From Hansfordia pulvinata (Eukaryota > Ascomycota > Sordariomycetes > Xylariales): DNA of 64,000 nt. The DNA is taken from positions 2,193,001 to 2,257,000 of the forward strand of contig BJKQ01000006.1 of the NCBI GenBank assembly GCA_006538405.1, written 5' to 3'. Positions 43,525-54,806 of the stretch are shown piece after piece. The stretch's first letter is position 1. Each line of letters opens with the position of its first letter. The notes below the pieces were generated by a model. That model worked only from the letters and a program-made list of their open reading frames with translations, ran no database searches and was not told where the DNA came from. The position numbers and the translations under genes were made by a program.

Positions 43525-45669
43525 ATGGTGCTCGCCGAGCTCACTTCCTACTGTTCGGCCTGGCCCTTGGTCGCCACCGTCCTGCTCGTCGTCGTGGCCA
43601 GGAAAATCACCACCTACAACCGCCTGAGCGCCTTCAACGGTCCGCCCGGCGTCGGGTGGACCAACTTTTTCCACTCCAGGGCCATGTTCCAGGAGCGCTG
43701 TCACGAGTGGTACCGCGACGTCAACCAGCAATACGGCAAGTCCCGACCTTCCACCCATTCACCCTACGCTGATGTATGGGTCGGCAAGTCTGGCAGACAA
43801 ACGGAGAAGGCAGCGAATCATTGAAACACAATGCTGACAGCGGACGCCCAGGCCCGATCGCCCGCGTCGCCCCCAACATCCTCATCACCTCGTCCGCCGA
43901 CGTCTGGACCCACGTCAACTCCAAGCCCGGGTACCGCCGCTCCGACTGGTATTACCACGGCGCCCGCATCGAGTACCGCCGCGACAACGTCTTTACCCAG
44001 ACGGACGAGGCTAAGCACACTGCGCGGAGGAAGCAGATGGCGCCGGGGGTAAGTCGTGGTGTCGCAAGTCGGGGGAGAAGGGGGGCTGCTTACTCGACCC
44101 CTATTTCTCACTTCACCCCTTCTCCCATTCCTTTTTACTTGGTTCAAACTGGAAGGAAAAAAGGGGCAGAGGGGAAGCTTGTCTTGGGCTGACCCATTTG
44201 TGCGCGCAGTATTCCGGCCGGGAGAACGCAGACCTCGAGGGCGCCGTCGACGAGCACGTCCGTGCCTTCCTGAGGCTGGTGCGCACGCGGTACACGTCGT
44301 CGTCGTCACGTCGCCCCGGCGAGCCGACGACGACGATGCCGGCAGGGGTGGTGCCCATGGACCTGGCGCGCAAGGTGCAGTACTTCACCCTCGACGTCAT
44401 CAGCGCCGTCGGTCTAGGCCGCCCCTTCGGCATGCTGCCCGCCGACGCCGACGTCCTGGGCTACGTCGCCAGCAGCGAGACGGGGCTGTCGTCCCTCAAC
44501 GCCGCCATGGCCCTGGGCCTGGGCTGGCTGGGCCAGGCGCCCCTCGGCATCGGGCGCCTGTTCGTGCCGTCCGCCGCGGAGGGCGAGGGTGAGGGCGAGG
44601 GCGCCGCGACCGACGGCTTCGCCCGGATGCTGGCCGCGTGCAACCGGGCCGTCGACGCCCGGGCCGCCGACCCGACGGACCAGCGGTCCGACATGCTGGC
44701 CTCGTTCATCCGGCACGGCATCCGTGGCGCCGACCTGCGCTCCGAGGCCGCGGAGCAGGTCCTCGCCGGCTCCGACACGACGTCCGCGGCCATCCGCGGC
44801 GCGCTGCTGCACCTCACGACCAACCCGCGCGTGTGGGCGAAGCTGCGCAGCGAGGTCGACGAGGCCGCGGCCGCCATGTGCGGGGGGTCGGGAGATCGAG
44901 AGGAGAGTTCCGCAGGCGGCGACGGCGGCATCAGTGATGATGCCCATGATGCAGCCGCCGACGACCCCGTGGTGCCCTACAGCACGGCCAAGAGCCTGCC
45001 CTACCTGCAGGCCGTGATCCGTGAGGCGATGCGCGTCTGGGTGCCCGTGCTCAACATCTTCAGCCGCGACGTGCCCGAGGGCGGGGACTGGTTCAGGGTC
45101 AAAGTGAGAGGCGGGGCGGGGCCGGAGGGGGAGGAGGAGGAGGCCGTCTTCCTGCCCGGCGGGGCGTGCATCGGCTACTCGGGCCTGGCCATGCACCGCG
45201 ACCCGGCCGTGTACGGCGCCGACGCGGCCTGCTTCCGGCCCGAGCGGTGGCTCGAAGCCGAGGCCGACCCCGCCCGCCTGGCCGCCATGGTCCGCGTCAA
45301 CGACCTCGTCTTCGGCCACGGCCGGTGGCACTGCCTCGGCAAGCCCGTTGCCCAGCTCGAGCTGTCCAAGCTCATCTTCGAGGTGCGTTTCCTGGTCTGT
45401 CTTGCGCCTATCCAGGACTCCTCTTGCGCACTCAAATTTGCACTTGGGGAGAGCTGACTTGCGAGTTGACAGATCGTTCGCAATTTTGACATGACGCCGC
45501 TCAACCCCGAAAAGTAAGCCACGAACAATAAGCCACGGGCCATGACAATGCGATGGTGATCGAAAGAGGCTAACGAGAAGAAATCCACAGGCCATGGAAG
45601 AGTCGGAATGTCATGGGCCTCTTCATCATATCAGACATGTGGGTGCAGGTTCACGAGAGGACTCGTTAG
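43525..45669 (+). CDS. Cytochrome P450 monooxygenase (pisatin-demethylase-like)
   Basis: ER-bound haem monooxygenase. Five exons, 43525-43735, 43852-44048, 44210-45382, 45473-45513 and 45591-45669, encode 566 residues. An N-terminal membrane anchor (about residues 12-27) leads into the catalytic domain. The oxygen-binding I helix AGSDTT, the K-helix ExxR as EAMR, and the haem loop FGHGRWHCLG with ligand Cys511 are all present. The last exon ends MWVQVHERTR, typical of this fungal P450 group. Intron 1 uses a GC donor (GGCAAGT), needed to join QQYG to PIARVAPN. Substrate cannot be inferred; no polyketide, terpene or peptide synthase lies nearby, so this is not an evident biosynthetic cluster. 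Confidence 0.9.
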
Positions 45670-45879
45670 CCCCTTCTCGAGGTTATCTATCTGGCGACCT
45701 CGATGCCCATTCCATCGCCCCTCGGTATCCTAGAGCGCCCTCGCATCTAACCCAATGTTTTGTCTACATGTATTGCCCTGTTGAACTGCCAAACGGCCGG
45801 GCAGTGTCTAATTGACGATCCGAAATCGTCGGGCCTTTGTTCCTTCGTCTCCAGCAAGACAAGTATTCCGTACATAGGC

Positions 45880-48679
45880 CTACTCGCCCTTCATTTGCGT
45901 GATCCCGTCCGCGGCCGTCTCCACGACCTGGAAGCCGGCGGCATTACCGGCACCGCGCGCCGCGCGCTCAAAGGCCTCGTCACTCCTGTCCTGGCATTAG
46001 CACGTCTGGGCGAATAAGCGACAAAGGGGAGTCCACAACGTACCGATCACACAGGACGTCGAGGTCGTCGTCGGTGTACAGCTTGTCCCCGCCCGAGTGC
46101 TGGTACACCTCGCCGTCCTTGAGCAGCAGCGCCTGCAGGGTCTCCTTGTCGAGCTCCTCGTTGTTGTCGAGCTTCTGGCCCATCGACTTGAAGCCGCCCT
46201 TCTTGATGACCAACTTCTCCAGGCGCCGCTTGGCGTCGGCGCTCAGCAGCAGCTCCTCCTCGACGGTCCCCTTGGTCGCGATCCGGTAGATCACGACGGG
46301 GCGCGTCTGTCCGATTCGGTGGCAGCGGTCTTGGGCCTGCAAATCCTGCTGCGGATTCCAGTCACTGGGCCAGGATTGTCAGTAGAGTCGAGCAGATTTG
46401 GTCGAGATGTACTCACCTATCGAAGAGAATGACTGTATCCGCGCTAGCCAAGTTGATTCCTTGACCACCTGCACGAGTCGACAGCAGGAAGATCTTGTGC
46501 TCGGGGTCCTCGTTGAAGTCCTTGATCTGCTGCCTCCTGTCGTCCTGCGCGATGCTGCCGTCGATCCGGCAGACGTTCCACTTCCGCAGCTCGGTGCAGT
46601 AATCATGCAGGATATCCAGCTGGGTCTTGAACTGCGAGAATATCAACACCTTGTGGCCCCGCTCGAAAAGCGCGGGCAGCAGCCGGTCCAGGAGAAGCAT
46701 CTTGCCAGACGCAGTCACGATGCTCTCGTCCACCGGCCCGCTGTTGTCGAACATCCACGGGTTGTAGAAGTTGTGCGGGCTGTTACACACGAGGCGAAGC
46801 TGCATGAGCGGGTTGCCCAGCTTCTTGGACGCGATTTGGTTTTCTGGAAACAGTGGTCAGCACATGCTTGGAAAGGCCAGGCAGACGCGCGTGGAGACTT
46901 ACTGGCAAGCTCCAAAGTCTCGGCTCTTTCTTGTTCTTCGGGGTCGCGGGTGTCTTCCTCCGACCCGGCCTCCTTGGATGCGAGCTGTTCGGCCAGCTTG
47001 GACTCGAACGCATCGTCGTCCAGCTTGTCGTCGTCGGAATCGTCGTCCAGCTGCAGCGCCGAGAGCCCCTTGCGCGGCCTACCGCGCAGTCTGACCGACG
47101 ACGCAGGCGTCGACTGCCGGCTCGACTTGGCGCTCTTCGTTGCCGAGGCCTCGCTGCCCGGCGACGTTTTGCGCTTCGCCGAGCTCTTCGCCGGGGTCGT
47201 GGTGCCGTTGCCGTTCTGCTTCTGCGCCTTGGGCGGCCTGCCCGGCTTCTTCTTCCCCATCATCATGGAGAAGGCGTTGCTGGGACTTGGTTCGCTTGGG
47301 GATTCTTCCGCCGCGTGTGCGCTCGCCGCCCGGGACGACTGTCTGCTGGACTTGCGCGAGGCCTGCGGGCTGTTGGTGGCTCCCGTCAGCCGCTCCAGGG
47401 CCTTATTCTCCAGGTACGAGCGGGTGTCTGTCTGCTTATCGTTGACAACGTTGTAGAGGTCCGTCTGCTCTTTCGTCATGGGCGCGTAAAGGACGTATTC
47501 TCGCTTCTTGGGCAGGTAGTTGGCGACGTCAGCCTTGATCCTCCGCAACAGAAGGGGCTGCAGGACTTTGTGGATCTTCTGCACCAGATCCTGGCTGTCC
47601 TTGTTCTCGATGAACTGCTGCGTGCCCTGCTCGTCTTCGAGGTCACTGAAGTCGAACCAGACCTCGAACGCTTCCCAGTCGAGGAAGGTCTCGGGCATGA
47701 GGAAATGGAGCAGAGACCAGAGCTCTTTCAGATTGTTTTGTAGCGGGGTGCCCGTGATGAGCAGGCGGGTGGCTGACTTGAACTGTTGGAGCTCTCTGAA
47801 TAGCTTGGCATCGGCGTTCTTCATCCTGTGGCCCTCATCCTGTAGTGTCGTCAGCGTCTGCCGGGCTGCAGCTCTGTTCAGCCACTTACCACAACGATGA
47901 AAGCCCAATCGATCTTCTGGAGCGCGGCATGGTCCCTCAAAACCATCTCGTAGCTCGTGCAGACCACCGGGAACCGAGCGCCCGGCCGGCCCTTTTCGTA
48001 GTGCTTCATGATCTTGTTGCGATACGCATCCTGTCGCTCTTCAGGCGTGCCGTGATACAGCACAAAGGGAATGTCTGGAGTCCACTTGTTGAACTCGTCT
48101 TTCCAATTGGACAAGGTACTCAACGGCGCGATGATGAGATGAGGACCGTAGTAGTCCTCCTGCTCCCGGAGCAGCGCAACAAGGGATATGACCTGGATGG
48201 TCTTGCCTGTCGAGTGGAGGGGGTGTTCATCAGCATCGCGCGCCTCGGCTTGCGGGCAGCCTCGAATACGTACCCAGACCCATTTCGTCGGCCAGGATGC
48301 CGCTCAACCCCTGCAAGCAGATCTCGTACATCCACGTCAGGCCCTCGAGCTGGTAGTCGCGCATCGTGCCGCCCGACATGATCTTGGGCTGCTGCTTGAG
48401 CTCGAGCCCGGCATCCACTAGAGCCTTGTTGTCGAAGTCGCGGCCGACGCGGCCCAGCGCCTTGGTCTTCTGGGTGAGAATGTCGCTGAAGACCTTGCTC
48501 TTGCGCAGCAGCTCGTCGAGCTCCTTAGCCTTGCGAGCCTTCTCTGCGGGGGACAGCTCGACCTTCTTGCGTTTCCTGCGGGCGGCGAGGCGCTTCGCCT
48601 CGGCTCTGGTGTTGTCGGCCTGTGCCTTCTTCTCCTCGGTGAGCATCTGCTGCTCGGTGAACGTCGCCGTGATAGCCAT
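45880..48679 (-). CDS. IRC5: LSH/Irc5-type SNF2 chromatin remodeler
   Basis: SNF2 ATPase of the LSH/HELLS/DDM1 group (IRC5 in yeast, mus-30 in Neurospora), involved in DNA repair and chromatin. Six exons, 48679-48274, 48206-47890, 47839-46903, 46843-46417, 46364-46044 and 45985-45880, give 837 residues. An N-terminal charged coiled region precedes the ATPase. The Walker A DEMGLGKT crosses intron 1, the DEGH box is at 242-245, and TGTPLQNN follows. The C-terminal lobe has [24 protein letters not shown] and DRCHRIGQT. Between the lobes is an insert of about 160 residues, Ser/Lys-rich then acidic, containing two AT-hook-like motifs (KPGRPPK near 439-445 and RLRGRPRKG near 491-499). It converges with the P450 gene (210 bp apart) and is divergent from TOA2. 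Confidence 0.93.
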
Positions 48680-49591
48680 GATGGCTGGTGTCGGAGCAGT
48701 CAGCCACAGCTGGCAGGCGGAGGCGAGAAGGGTGTCAGTGGTTGGGGCAGATGGTGGGGTGTGAGTGAAGCTTAAGTGAAGGCCAGAGCTGTGAGCAAGT
48801 CAGGTAGGTGCCTAAGGGGGGTCCCAAGGCAGAGCAAGGCGACGCTTGCTTGTTCCTCGGGCTCAAGCAGGCTGCCAGGTTGAAGTGAAGTAAGGCAAAG
48901 CTGTAATCAGCCTGACCTCTGTGTGTGAAATCCGCACCAGGGGACGTACGCGAGGCCAACAATGTTCGACGGGCGAAGACTGATGATCTCATTCTCCTCT
49001 AGCGCGTCTGGCTGCGATCGAGGCCGACGCGACTGGACAGTACCATCACGCGTAAAGTGGTTGACGGGTGGGTACGCAGGTACATCCAGTGTGGTCGTCC
49101 GCTGGCAGCTCCGTCTGCGATTCTACCCCCGTTAGGAAACGGTATCGGTAATCGAGATGCCGTCGACGGTTTCCAGATCCGCAGCCCCGTTAATCTCAGC
49201 CGCACCCGCCTAGGTACCAAGCAGCGAACCTCTCATCAGCCACAGCTGCAGGTACAGTGCACCGTTGGCCCTTCCAGCACCTAGATAGCCGCTAATCAGG
49301 ACCTGGGTCGATCGGGCTCAGCGCTGTCGTGCCGGGACTTGCCTGCTGAGTCATCTACCCCAGACCCGCGCCACCCAACTTCTCCACCAATTCCCGACCG
49401 GACCTATTTAAACAGGCCAACTTCACCTCTACATCATCATCAGCCGCCGATTCGCCGCGACCGCCGCCGCCGCCGCCCCATCGACCCCATCCCGCGCACC
49501 GCTTCCGACGCCGCCCTGCCCCGCCTGGTTGATCATCTACTTGCCCCCACGCCGACTGCCTCGAGGTAGTTGGCGCAGCCCTCGAGCCACA
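48680..49591. promoter_or_regulatory. Divergent region IRC5/TOA2
   Basis: A 0.9 kb intergenic region between two divergent genes of chromatin and transcription. The last 150 bp before TOA2 are strongly C-rich and A-containing on the sense strand, a usual 5' UTR composition. No exon recognised. Confidence 0.5.
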
Positions 49592-50140
49592 ATGGCTACC
49601 GGTCAGAATTTCTACGAGCTGTACCGTAGGAGCAGGTGAGCGCATGCCTCCTTTGTTGGTCGGATCGGCCACACTTTAACACCACGCTCCCCCGTCCCGC
49701 ATCATTCGCAGTCCACCACCTTGCAACGCTGCTAACCAGTGCACCCTACCTGCTGCAGTGTCGGCTTGAGTCTTACTGATACTCTTGACGAACTCATCAC
49801 CGAGAACCGCATCGACCCGCAGCTTGCGATGAAGATCCTTGCCAACTTCGACCGCGCCATCACCGAGGTCTTGCAGGAGAAGGTCCGCTCGCGCTTGACG
49901 TTCAAGGTTTGTTCTCCCTGTCCTCCGCCCGCTCGGCCTCTGCCACGCTCGGCGTGCCAATTGCTGACCCGCTTTCCGCTCGTCCTATAGGGAAGCTTGG
50001 ACACGTATCGATTCTGCGACGAGGTCTGGACCTTCCAGCTCAAGAATGTGACCTTCAAGATGGAGAACGGTGGTCAAGTGGTGTCGGCCGATAAGGTCAA
50101 GATAGTGTCTTGCACGGCCAAGCCGAACGGCCAGGCTTAG
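49592..50140 (+). CDS. TOA2: TFIIA small (gamma) subunit
   Basis: General transcription factor subunit that stabilises TBP on the TATA box. Three exons, 49592-49635, 49759-49906 and 49991-50140, encode 113 residues, matching the 109-122 range of the family. The N-terminal four-helix part ([20 protein letters not shown]) and the C-terminal beta-barrel part ([18 protein letters not shown]) are clear. Introns are 123 and 84 bp, at conserved-looking positions after SS and after FK. Confidence 0.96.
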
Positions 50141-50849
50141 AGACGTACCGGAGCTGGCAGCGCAAAAGCAGAGCAATGCAGCCAGATCCCGCCGCCAAGC
50201 CGCGCACGGCTCGGTCGACAACAATACCATCTTCCCGGGCGACTGTCCGGGCGACCGCGCCGTCGGACTGCCCCGGATGCCTCGGTACTGGGAGATGATC
50301 TATCATGCATCAATGTGGCGTTAGGGACTTGGGAAGAATGCAAGGACATTACTTCAGGGCGTTACACCGCGGTCTATTACACGTTTCTATTTCGCAAACT
50401 CTATGGGATTGGGCAGCTGCCAGGGTGAATGGCTCGGGATTTTGCGCAAGGTCATAGAACTTTGGCCCGAAAATCGGGTTCCCAGATCTGCATTTCTGCA
50501 ATGATTAGGACGTTGCTTTCCAATTTTGGGAGCTCACGCCGCGCATCGTGATCATGCGGGCTCGAAAGACGAACTGGTTCTGTTCAATTGGGCCCCTGCA
50601 GTCAGTCGCCCAGAGTAAATTGCAGGCCGATCGCAGCTGCTCTTCACGAAGTCGCGCCATTAGCCAAGCTGGTGTATGCTGCCCTGGCAGCATATCCAGA
50701 ATGCTGTCGCTGGCTGCCATCTAGTTTCGGTTTGGCGAAAATGCCATGTCGATTCCGGGCCCGCCTCTGCATGAGCATTTGCGATACGGTATCCTCTTCA
50801 CATAGCGTACAATGGCCGCCGGGGGTTGGCGACGGCGGGCTCTCCGGGC
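50141..50849. other. Intergenic, convergent 3' ends
   Basis: 3' flanks of TOA2 and of the opposing unknown gene. No coding potential recognised. Confidence 0.5.
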
Positions 50850-51247
50850 TCACCTGGCCGTTTCCCTGGACCCCGGGTCGCGGCGGAGAGCGTGCTTCTC
50901 GGTCCGGAGATCGAACTCGCCGAACTTGCCCTCGTCCCAGGTCATGCGCCAGCAGCCCGCCGCGTCCAGGTCCCAGGCGAGCCCGTCGTCGGAGCCGGGA
51001 TCGTAGCGCCCGCGCTTGGGCCCGGCGAGTGTCCCCGGTAGTGCCCCGGGTCGACGTAGTCGGCGCCGCCGCCGTCCGACTCGTCGACGAGCCAGGCTAG
51101 GGCGCGGTCGTTGGCGGCGGCGGCGCTCGCGAAGACGCCGAGGATGGTGCTCTCGTTGTCGCACCACTGGCCGGTGCGGCGGAGCATGGCGACGAAGACG
51201 GCGGCGGGGGGGGGGGGGGAGCCCCGTTGGCGTCTGGAGGCGGAGGC

Positions 51248-51282
<35 letters not shown>

Positions 51283-51639
51283 GGCTGCCCACATTGCCTC
51301 GAGGATCGCGCGGTGGACGGCGGTGCGCCAGGGGGCGGCCCACTCGGCGAAGGTCTGGGGGCCGGGGGGCCGCACGGCGCTGCTGCTGCTGCTGCTGCTG
51401 TCAGCCTTCTGCTTCTGCTTCTGCTGTTGCCGGGTGGGAGCGGCCGCTGGGGGGTCTGTATACTGGGCCTGAGCCTGAGCCTGGGCCTGGCGGCGCTGGC
51501 GGGCGGCTTCCCAGATGCTGGGCTCGATGGGGCGCGGCGCGTCGTCGGTCTCGGTCTGGGGAGGTCCCGGCGCCGGGTCCGGGTCCGGGCCCGGGCCCTG
51601 GGGAGGGAGCTCCGCTTTGCGCTTCTTGTTGGGCGGCAT
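50850..51639 (-). CDS. Unknown protein, Gln/Pro/Ser-rich, two frame breaks
   Basis: Starts MPPNKKRKAELPPQGPG, with a basic nuclear-localisation-like KKRK, then Gln/Ala, Ser and Gln/Pro runs around FAEWAAPWRTAVHRAILEAM. The protein crosses a 14-nt C run on the coding strand (G14 at 51206-51219) and changes frame into AVFVAMLRRTGQWCDNESTI. It then changes frame again at the GGGG at 51036-51033 into GTLAGPKRGRYDPG, GCWRMTWDEGKFGEFDLRTE and the stop at 50850. One extra base at each point gives 263 residues, and both breaks are in the same direction. The conserved-looking part (about 150-250) is Trp/Asp/Gly-rich but I do not recognise the family. Function unknown. Confidence 0.65.
51206..51219 (+). 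repeat. Poly-G tract, 14 nt, inside a coding region
   Basis: G14 on the plus strand, read as proline codons on the minus strand by the unknown gene. It coincides with a frame break, so its true length is doubtful. Confidence 0.85.
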
Positions 51640-52079
51640 GGTGTCCCGTACGAGTCGGAATTGTGGTTTGCCTGGCGAGATACTAGTAGACGGGTCAAGT
51701 GTACTCCGTCGAGAGCTGAGGCAAAAGGGGACATTTGATGTACTCACGCCAATGGGGTCTTGTTGAATATTTGTTGTATTGCTTCTGATTTGGGTTGATG
51801 CTGCTTAGAAACATATCCCCGCCTGGAACATGGGCCCCGCCTTCCACTTTGGTCGCGATAGTCGCTCTTGCGGACACAGCACACCAATGCATTGATGTAT
51901 CAATACGTGACGATTGGTACCGAATGAGCCACCGCGATTACTCTCTGCTGACCAACTACACGTACACGATACACTTTGGAACTGAGGCCTTGGGGCTGGG
52001 CTCTTCGGACTCAGCCTTGCCAGCGGCTCTGGCCTCTGACAATCAAAAGCAACGAGAGGCCACGCTCGACTGCACGACG
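51640..52079. other. Intergenic
   Basis: A 440-bp gap between two minus-strand genes: the promoter of the unknown gene and the 3' UTR of the small secreted protein. Nothing else recognised. Confidence 0.5.
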
Positions 52080-52463
52080 TCACCCCGACCACGGCAACTC
52101 GACAGCCTGTCCTCTCTTGCCGCGCCCAGTGCCAGCGATCTCCACGAACTGGCAGTGCCCCGTACACTTTCTCTTCCTGTCGGCGCCGCAGGCTGCAAGG
52201 AATGGAGCGTGTCAGTACCGCTGGCTTCAGGGTTGGAATGGAAGAAAGCGGGCAAGGGAAACGGCTCTCAACGTACTGTAGCCGACGCTGGTGCCGGGGA
52301 GCCAATTGTCCTGGTCGACGACGCAGTGCTGCGAGCCGCCGCAGGGGTCCGAGCCCGGCGTGCAGTCTGTCTGCTGCGCGGTTGGGGCCTCAAGCGACGA
52401 CGAGGCCAAGCCTCCGCCAGCCATGCCGAGCGCGAGGAGGAGGGTGAGCAGTGAGGAGCGCAT
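52080..52463 (-). CDS. Small secreted six-cysteine protein
   Basis: Two exons, 52463-52277 and 52192-52080, joined across an 84-bp intron (donor GTACGT, acceptor TTGCAG), encode 99 residues. Residues 1-20 form a clear signal peptide (MRSSLLTLLLALGMAGGGLA). The mature part has six cysteines at 34, 41, 47, 64, 72 and 76, an even number fitting three disulfides, and a basic patch between the last cysteines (GADRKRKC). This profile is shared by fungal effector-like and antimicrobial small secreted proteins, but I do not recognise a family and assign no activity. Each exon alone is too short to stand out; the splice joins two cysteine-containing halves in frame, which is the main support. Confidence 0.68.
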
Positions 52464-54000
52464 TTCGCGGGCGTCCCAACAGCCAGCGAGCTGTCGCTCT
52501 GTTCTCACGTCCAGGGATTGCGGGCTTGCCGGGCGGTTTTGCTATAGTATGTGAGTAGAATCGACTTCGGCCTTGGATTATGAGCTGTAGGAAATTCGAG
52601 CAGCGGGCGTGGTAGCAGACATTGTCTCGCAAGTGATGGCAGGAAGACAAGCTGACTTATATCTCGACCGTCGGCAGTAAAGCACCCGACTCCAGACGGG
52701 ATGCGAGGAGGAATATAGCCAGAATGGCTTCGGCGACCAGAGAGAGTCCTTCCTGGAGGCCTGGCTTCGACTCTTGGTGCCTCGCGCTGGGCGGGATCAT
52801 GTCAGGTCACTAGAAGTCGGCATGGCCTTGCGGTGCCGGCCTTAAGCGCGGCCTCGAGAAGAGAAAGAAAGATAGAAAAAACCAGGCTCCGCAACGACTG
52901 CCCCCAATCGGTGGAGGATTCCCAAGTTCCCAACTTGGACATCGATCACCGCGAGAGACTGCCACGCTGCTCGTCAGCTGAGAGGCGACGCGGCGCCACT
53001 CAACTGCTGCCTGTCACAGGTCGCGCCCAACCGGTGCACCCTGGTTTTCCGCGCTTGGGTTTCGGAGCCAAAGGCGCTCTCGTTGCCATGGCCGCGTGAA
53101 GACTTGCCGGCAGAAGTTGGCAGCGCTGTGCGAGTGGCTTGTTTGAACTGTTCTGGGACAACTGCCGTGAGTCTCTCTTAACAGGGCTGCAGACGATGGC
53201 CTGGCGGGTCACAGACAGTTCAATTCAATGGCTCGCCCAGGTCGCATGTTGGCGAATGAGCCTGATGAGCGTACGGCTTCTCGACAGGTGTGTGCTCTGC
53301 AAACCGATTCCTTCTTCCTTTGTCTTCTTTGGCATGGACGGCGTCGTCTTGAGTGTCCGATATACGATGGTGGTTTGTTCATCCTTGCCTACCTTACCTA
53401 CTGGATCAGCTACTTATATCCTGACCAGAAGAGAAGCCCAAGCAGGGCCCTGCAGAAATAGTCAAGTCAATTGACTAGGCCTCGACGTGGCCGGCTATTC
53501 ACCATGCCCAGGTCTCCTCAGCCCAGGTGGTGGGACGAAGACGAAAGAGACAAGCAAGGCCCCTGTTGCTCCTTATCGCACGTGGCTGCGGCCAAGGTTT
53601 TCCACATTCTCGTCATGTCAGCAGAACGCACTTGGCAGTTCGTACCAAAGTAATGGTGATAGCAGCTGACAGCCCTTCTCTAAAGGCTCGAAGAAAGAGT
53701 GTTCCTGTCGCCATCTCGCCACCGACGAAGTTTTGGTATCCTCCTCAGCTAAGCTTACCAGACCAGACAGGGGGGCCTCTGATAAGAGCCGACGACATAA
53801 CTCGAGAGGTTCAGATTGATGACGATAAATAAGAGGCAAGACCCGTGGAAAGAATCTCGGCCCGAACAGAATCGCCATTCCGGCCTTTTGCCCGCCCGCC
53901 CTCCGCCCACATAAACTAGAAGCAGTTGTATACTATCCGACAGACGGACAACGATCCAAGAGCCCAGTCGCACCAACAGCACCACAACGCCCACTTCACC
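52464..54000. other. Intergenic
   Basis: A 1.5 kb gap upstream of both flanking divergent genes. Open frames (for example 53139-53474 plus) have no recognisable features. The stretch is less GC-rich than the flanking genes. Confidence 0.5.
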
Positions 54001-54806
54001 ATGTTGGTCTCCATCCACCTACTGAGGCTGCTGGCTCTGCTGCTCTCGTCCGGGCCGCCCTGGCAGCCCCCTCATCGTCGTCCCCCTCCTCCTCCGAGAG
54101 CCTGCTGCGAGCCCGCGGCAAGAACGACGTCAAGGTCCCCATCGCCCCGGCATGCGCGGACCTGCTCGCCGGGGGCGAGGCGCCCGCCTGCCCGCTGGGC
54201 GCCGCGACGTGCGCCGCGAACCCCTGCAGCCCGATGACGGAGGCGCCCGGGCTCAGCATGCACGACGCCAAGTCGGTCCGGGCCTTCTCGCAGCTCGTCG
54301 CGCAGGCGCTGCCGGCGGCGCGCGGGCTGGAGCCCAGCACCCGCGAGGCGGTCGCGGCGGCCGAGGCCGGCCTGCCCGCCCGCCCCGAGCAGGCGCACGT
54401 GCAGGCGCTGGCCGGCGCGGCGGCCGACCTCGCCGAGTACAACGGGGGAAACGGCAACTTCCTGGAGCTCCGGGAGCGGGCCGCGGCCGAGCTGTCGACC
54501 GGGGAGGAGCGCTCGCGCTGGGTCTCGGCCGTCTCGCGTGCGCTACGGAGGGGGCTGGACCACAGGGTCAGCCACGCGCTGATCGGCAGCGCCGTCGTCC
54601 TCCTCTTCGCGTCCCTGATCTCCCTGGTCGCCCTCCTCTCCGTTCCCAACTTCAACCCCCCCGCCGAGGCCGTCCGGGCCACGGCCGTCATGACCATCGT
54701 CTCCTTCTTCGGCGTCGTGGTCCTCGGCATGGCACTCAAAGACAAGCCCCGCAAGGAAGGCCAGTGGATCAACCGCATCACCTTCGACCCCAACAACCGA
54801 GTGTGA
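54001..54806 (+). CDS. Predicted secretory-pathway membrane protein, frame break in signal peptide
   Basis: Most of the protein lies in one frame ending at 54806. It runs from ALVRAALAAPSSSS through a cysteine-containing segment (four Cys before residue 80) and a long Ala/Glu helical region. Two transmembrane helices follow (ALIGSAVVLLFASLISLVAL and the MTIVSFFGVVVLGMAL segment), then a short polar tail ending NNRV. That frame has no upstream ATG. The ATG at 54001, in the frame one base off, gives a strongly hydrophobic start (MLVSIHLLRLLALLL) that is a natural signal peptide. One missing base between about 54030 and 54055 would join them into 268 residues. Otherwise translation could start at 54234. 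Family not recognised. Confidence 0.6.

Noticed and set aside
43525..45669. P450 as part of a secondary-metabolite cluster
   Set aside because: Neighbours are a chromatin remodeler, replication and transcription factors; no backbone synthase or transporter is adjacent.
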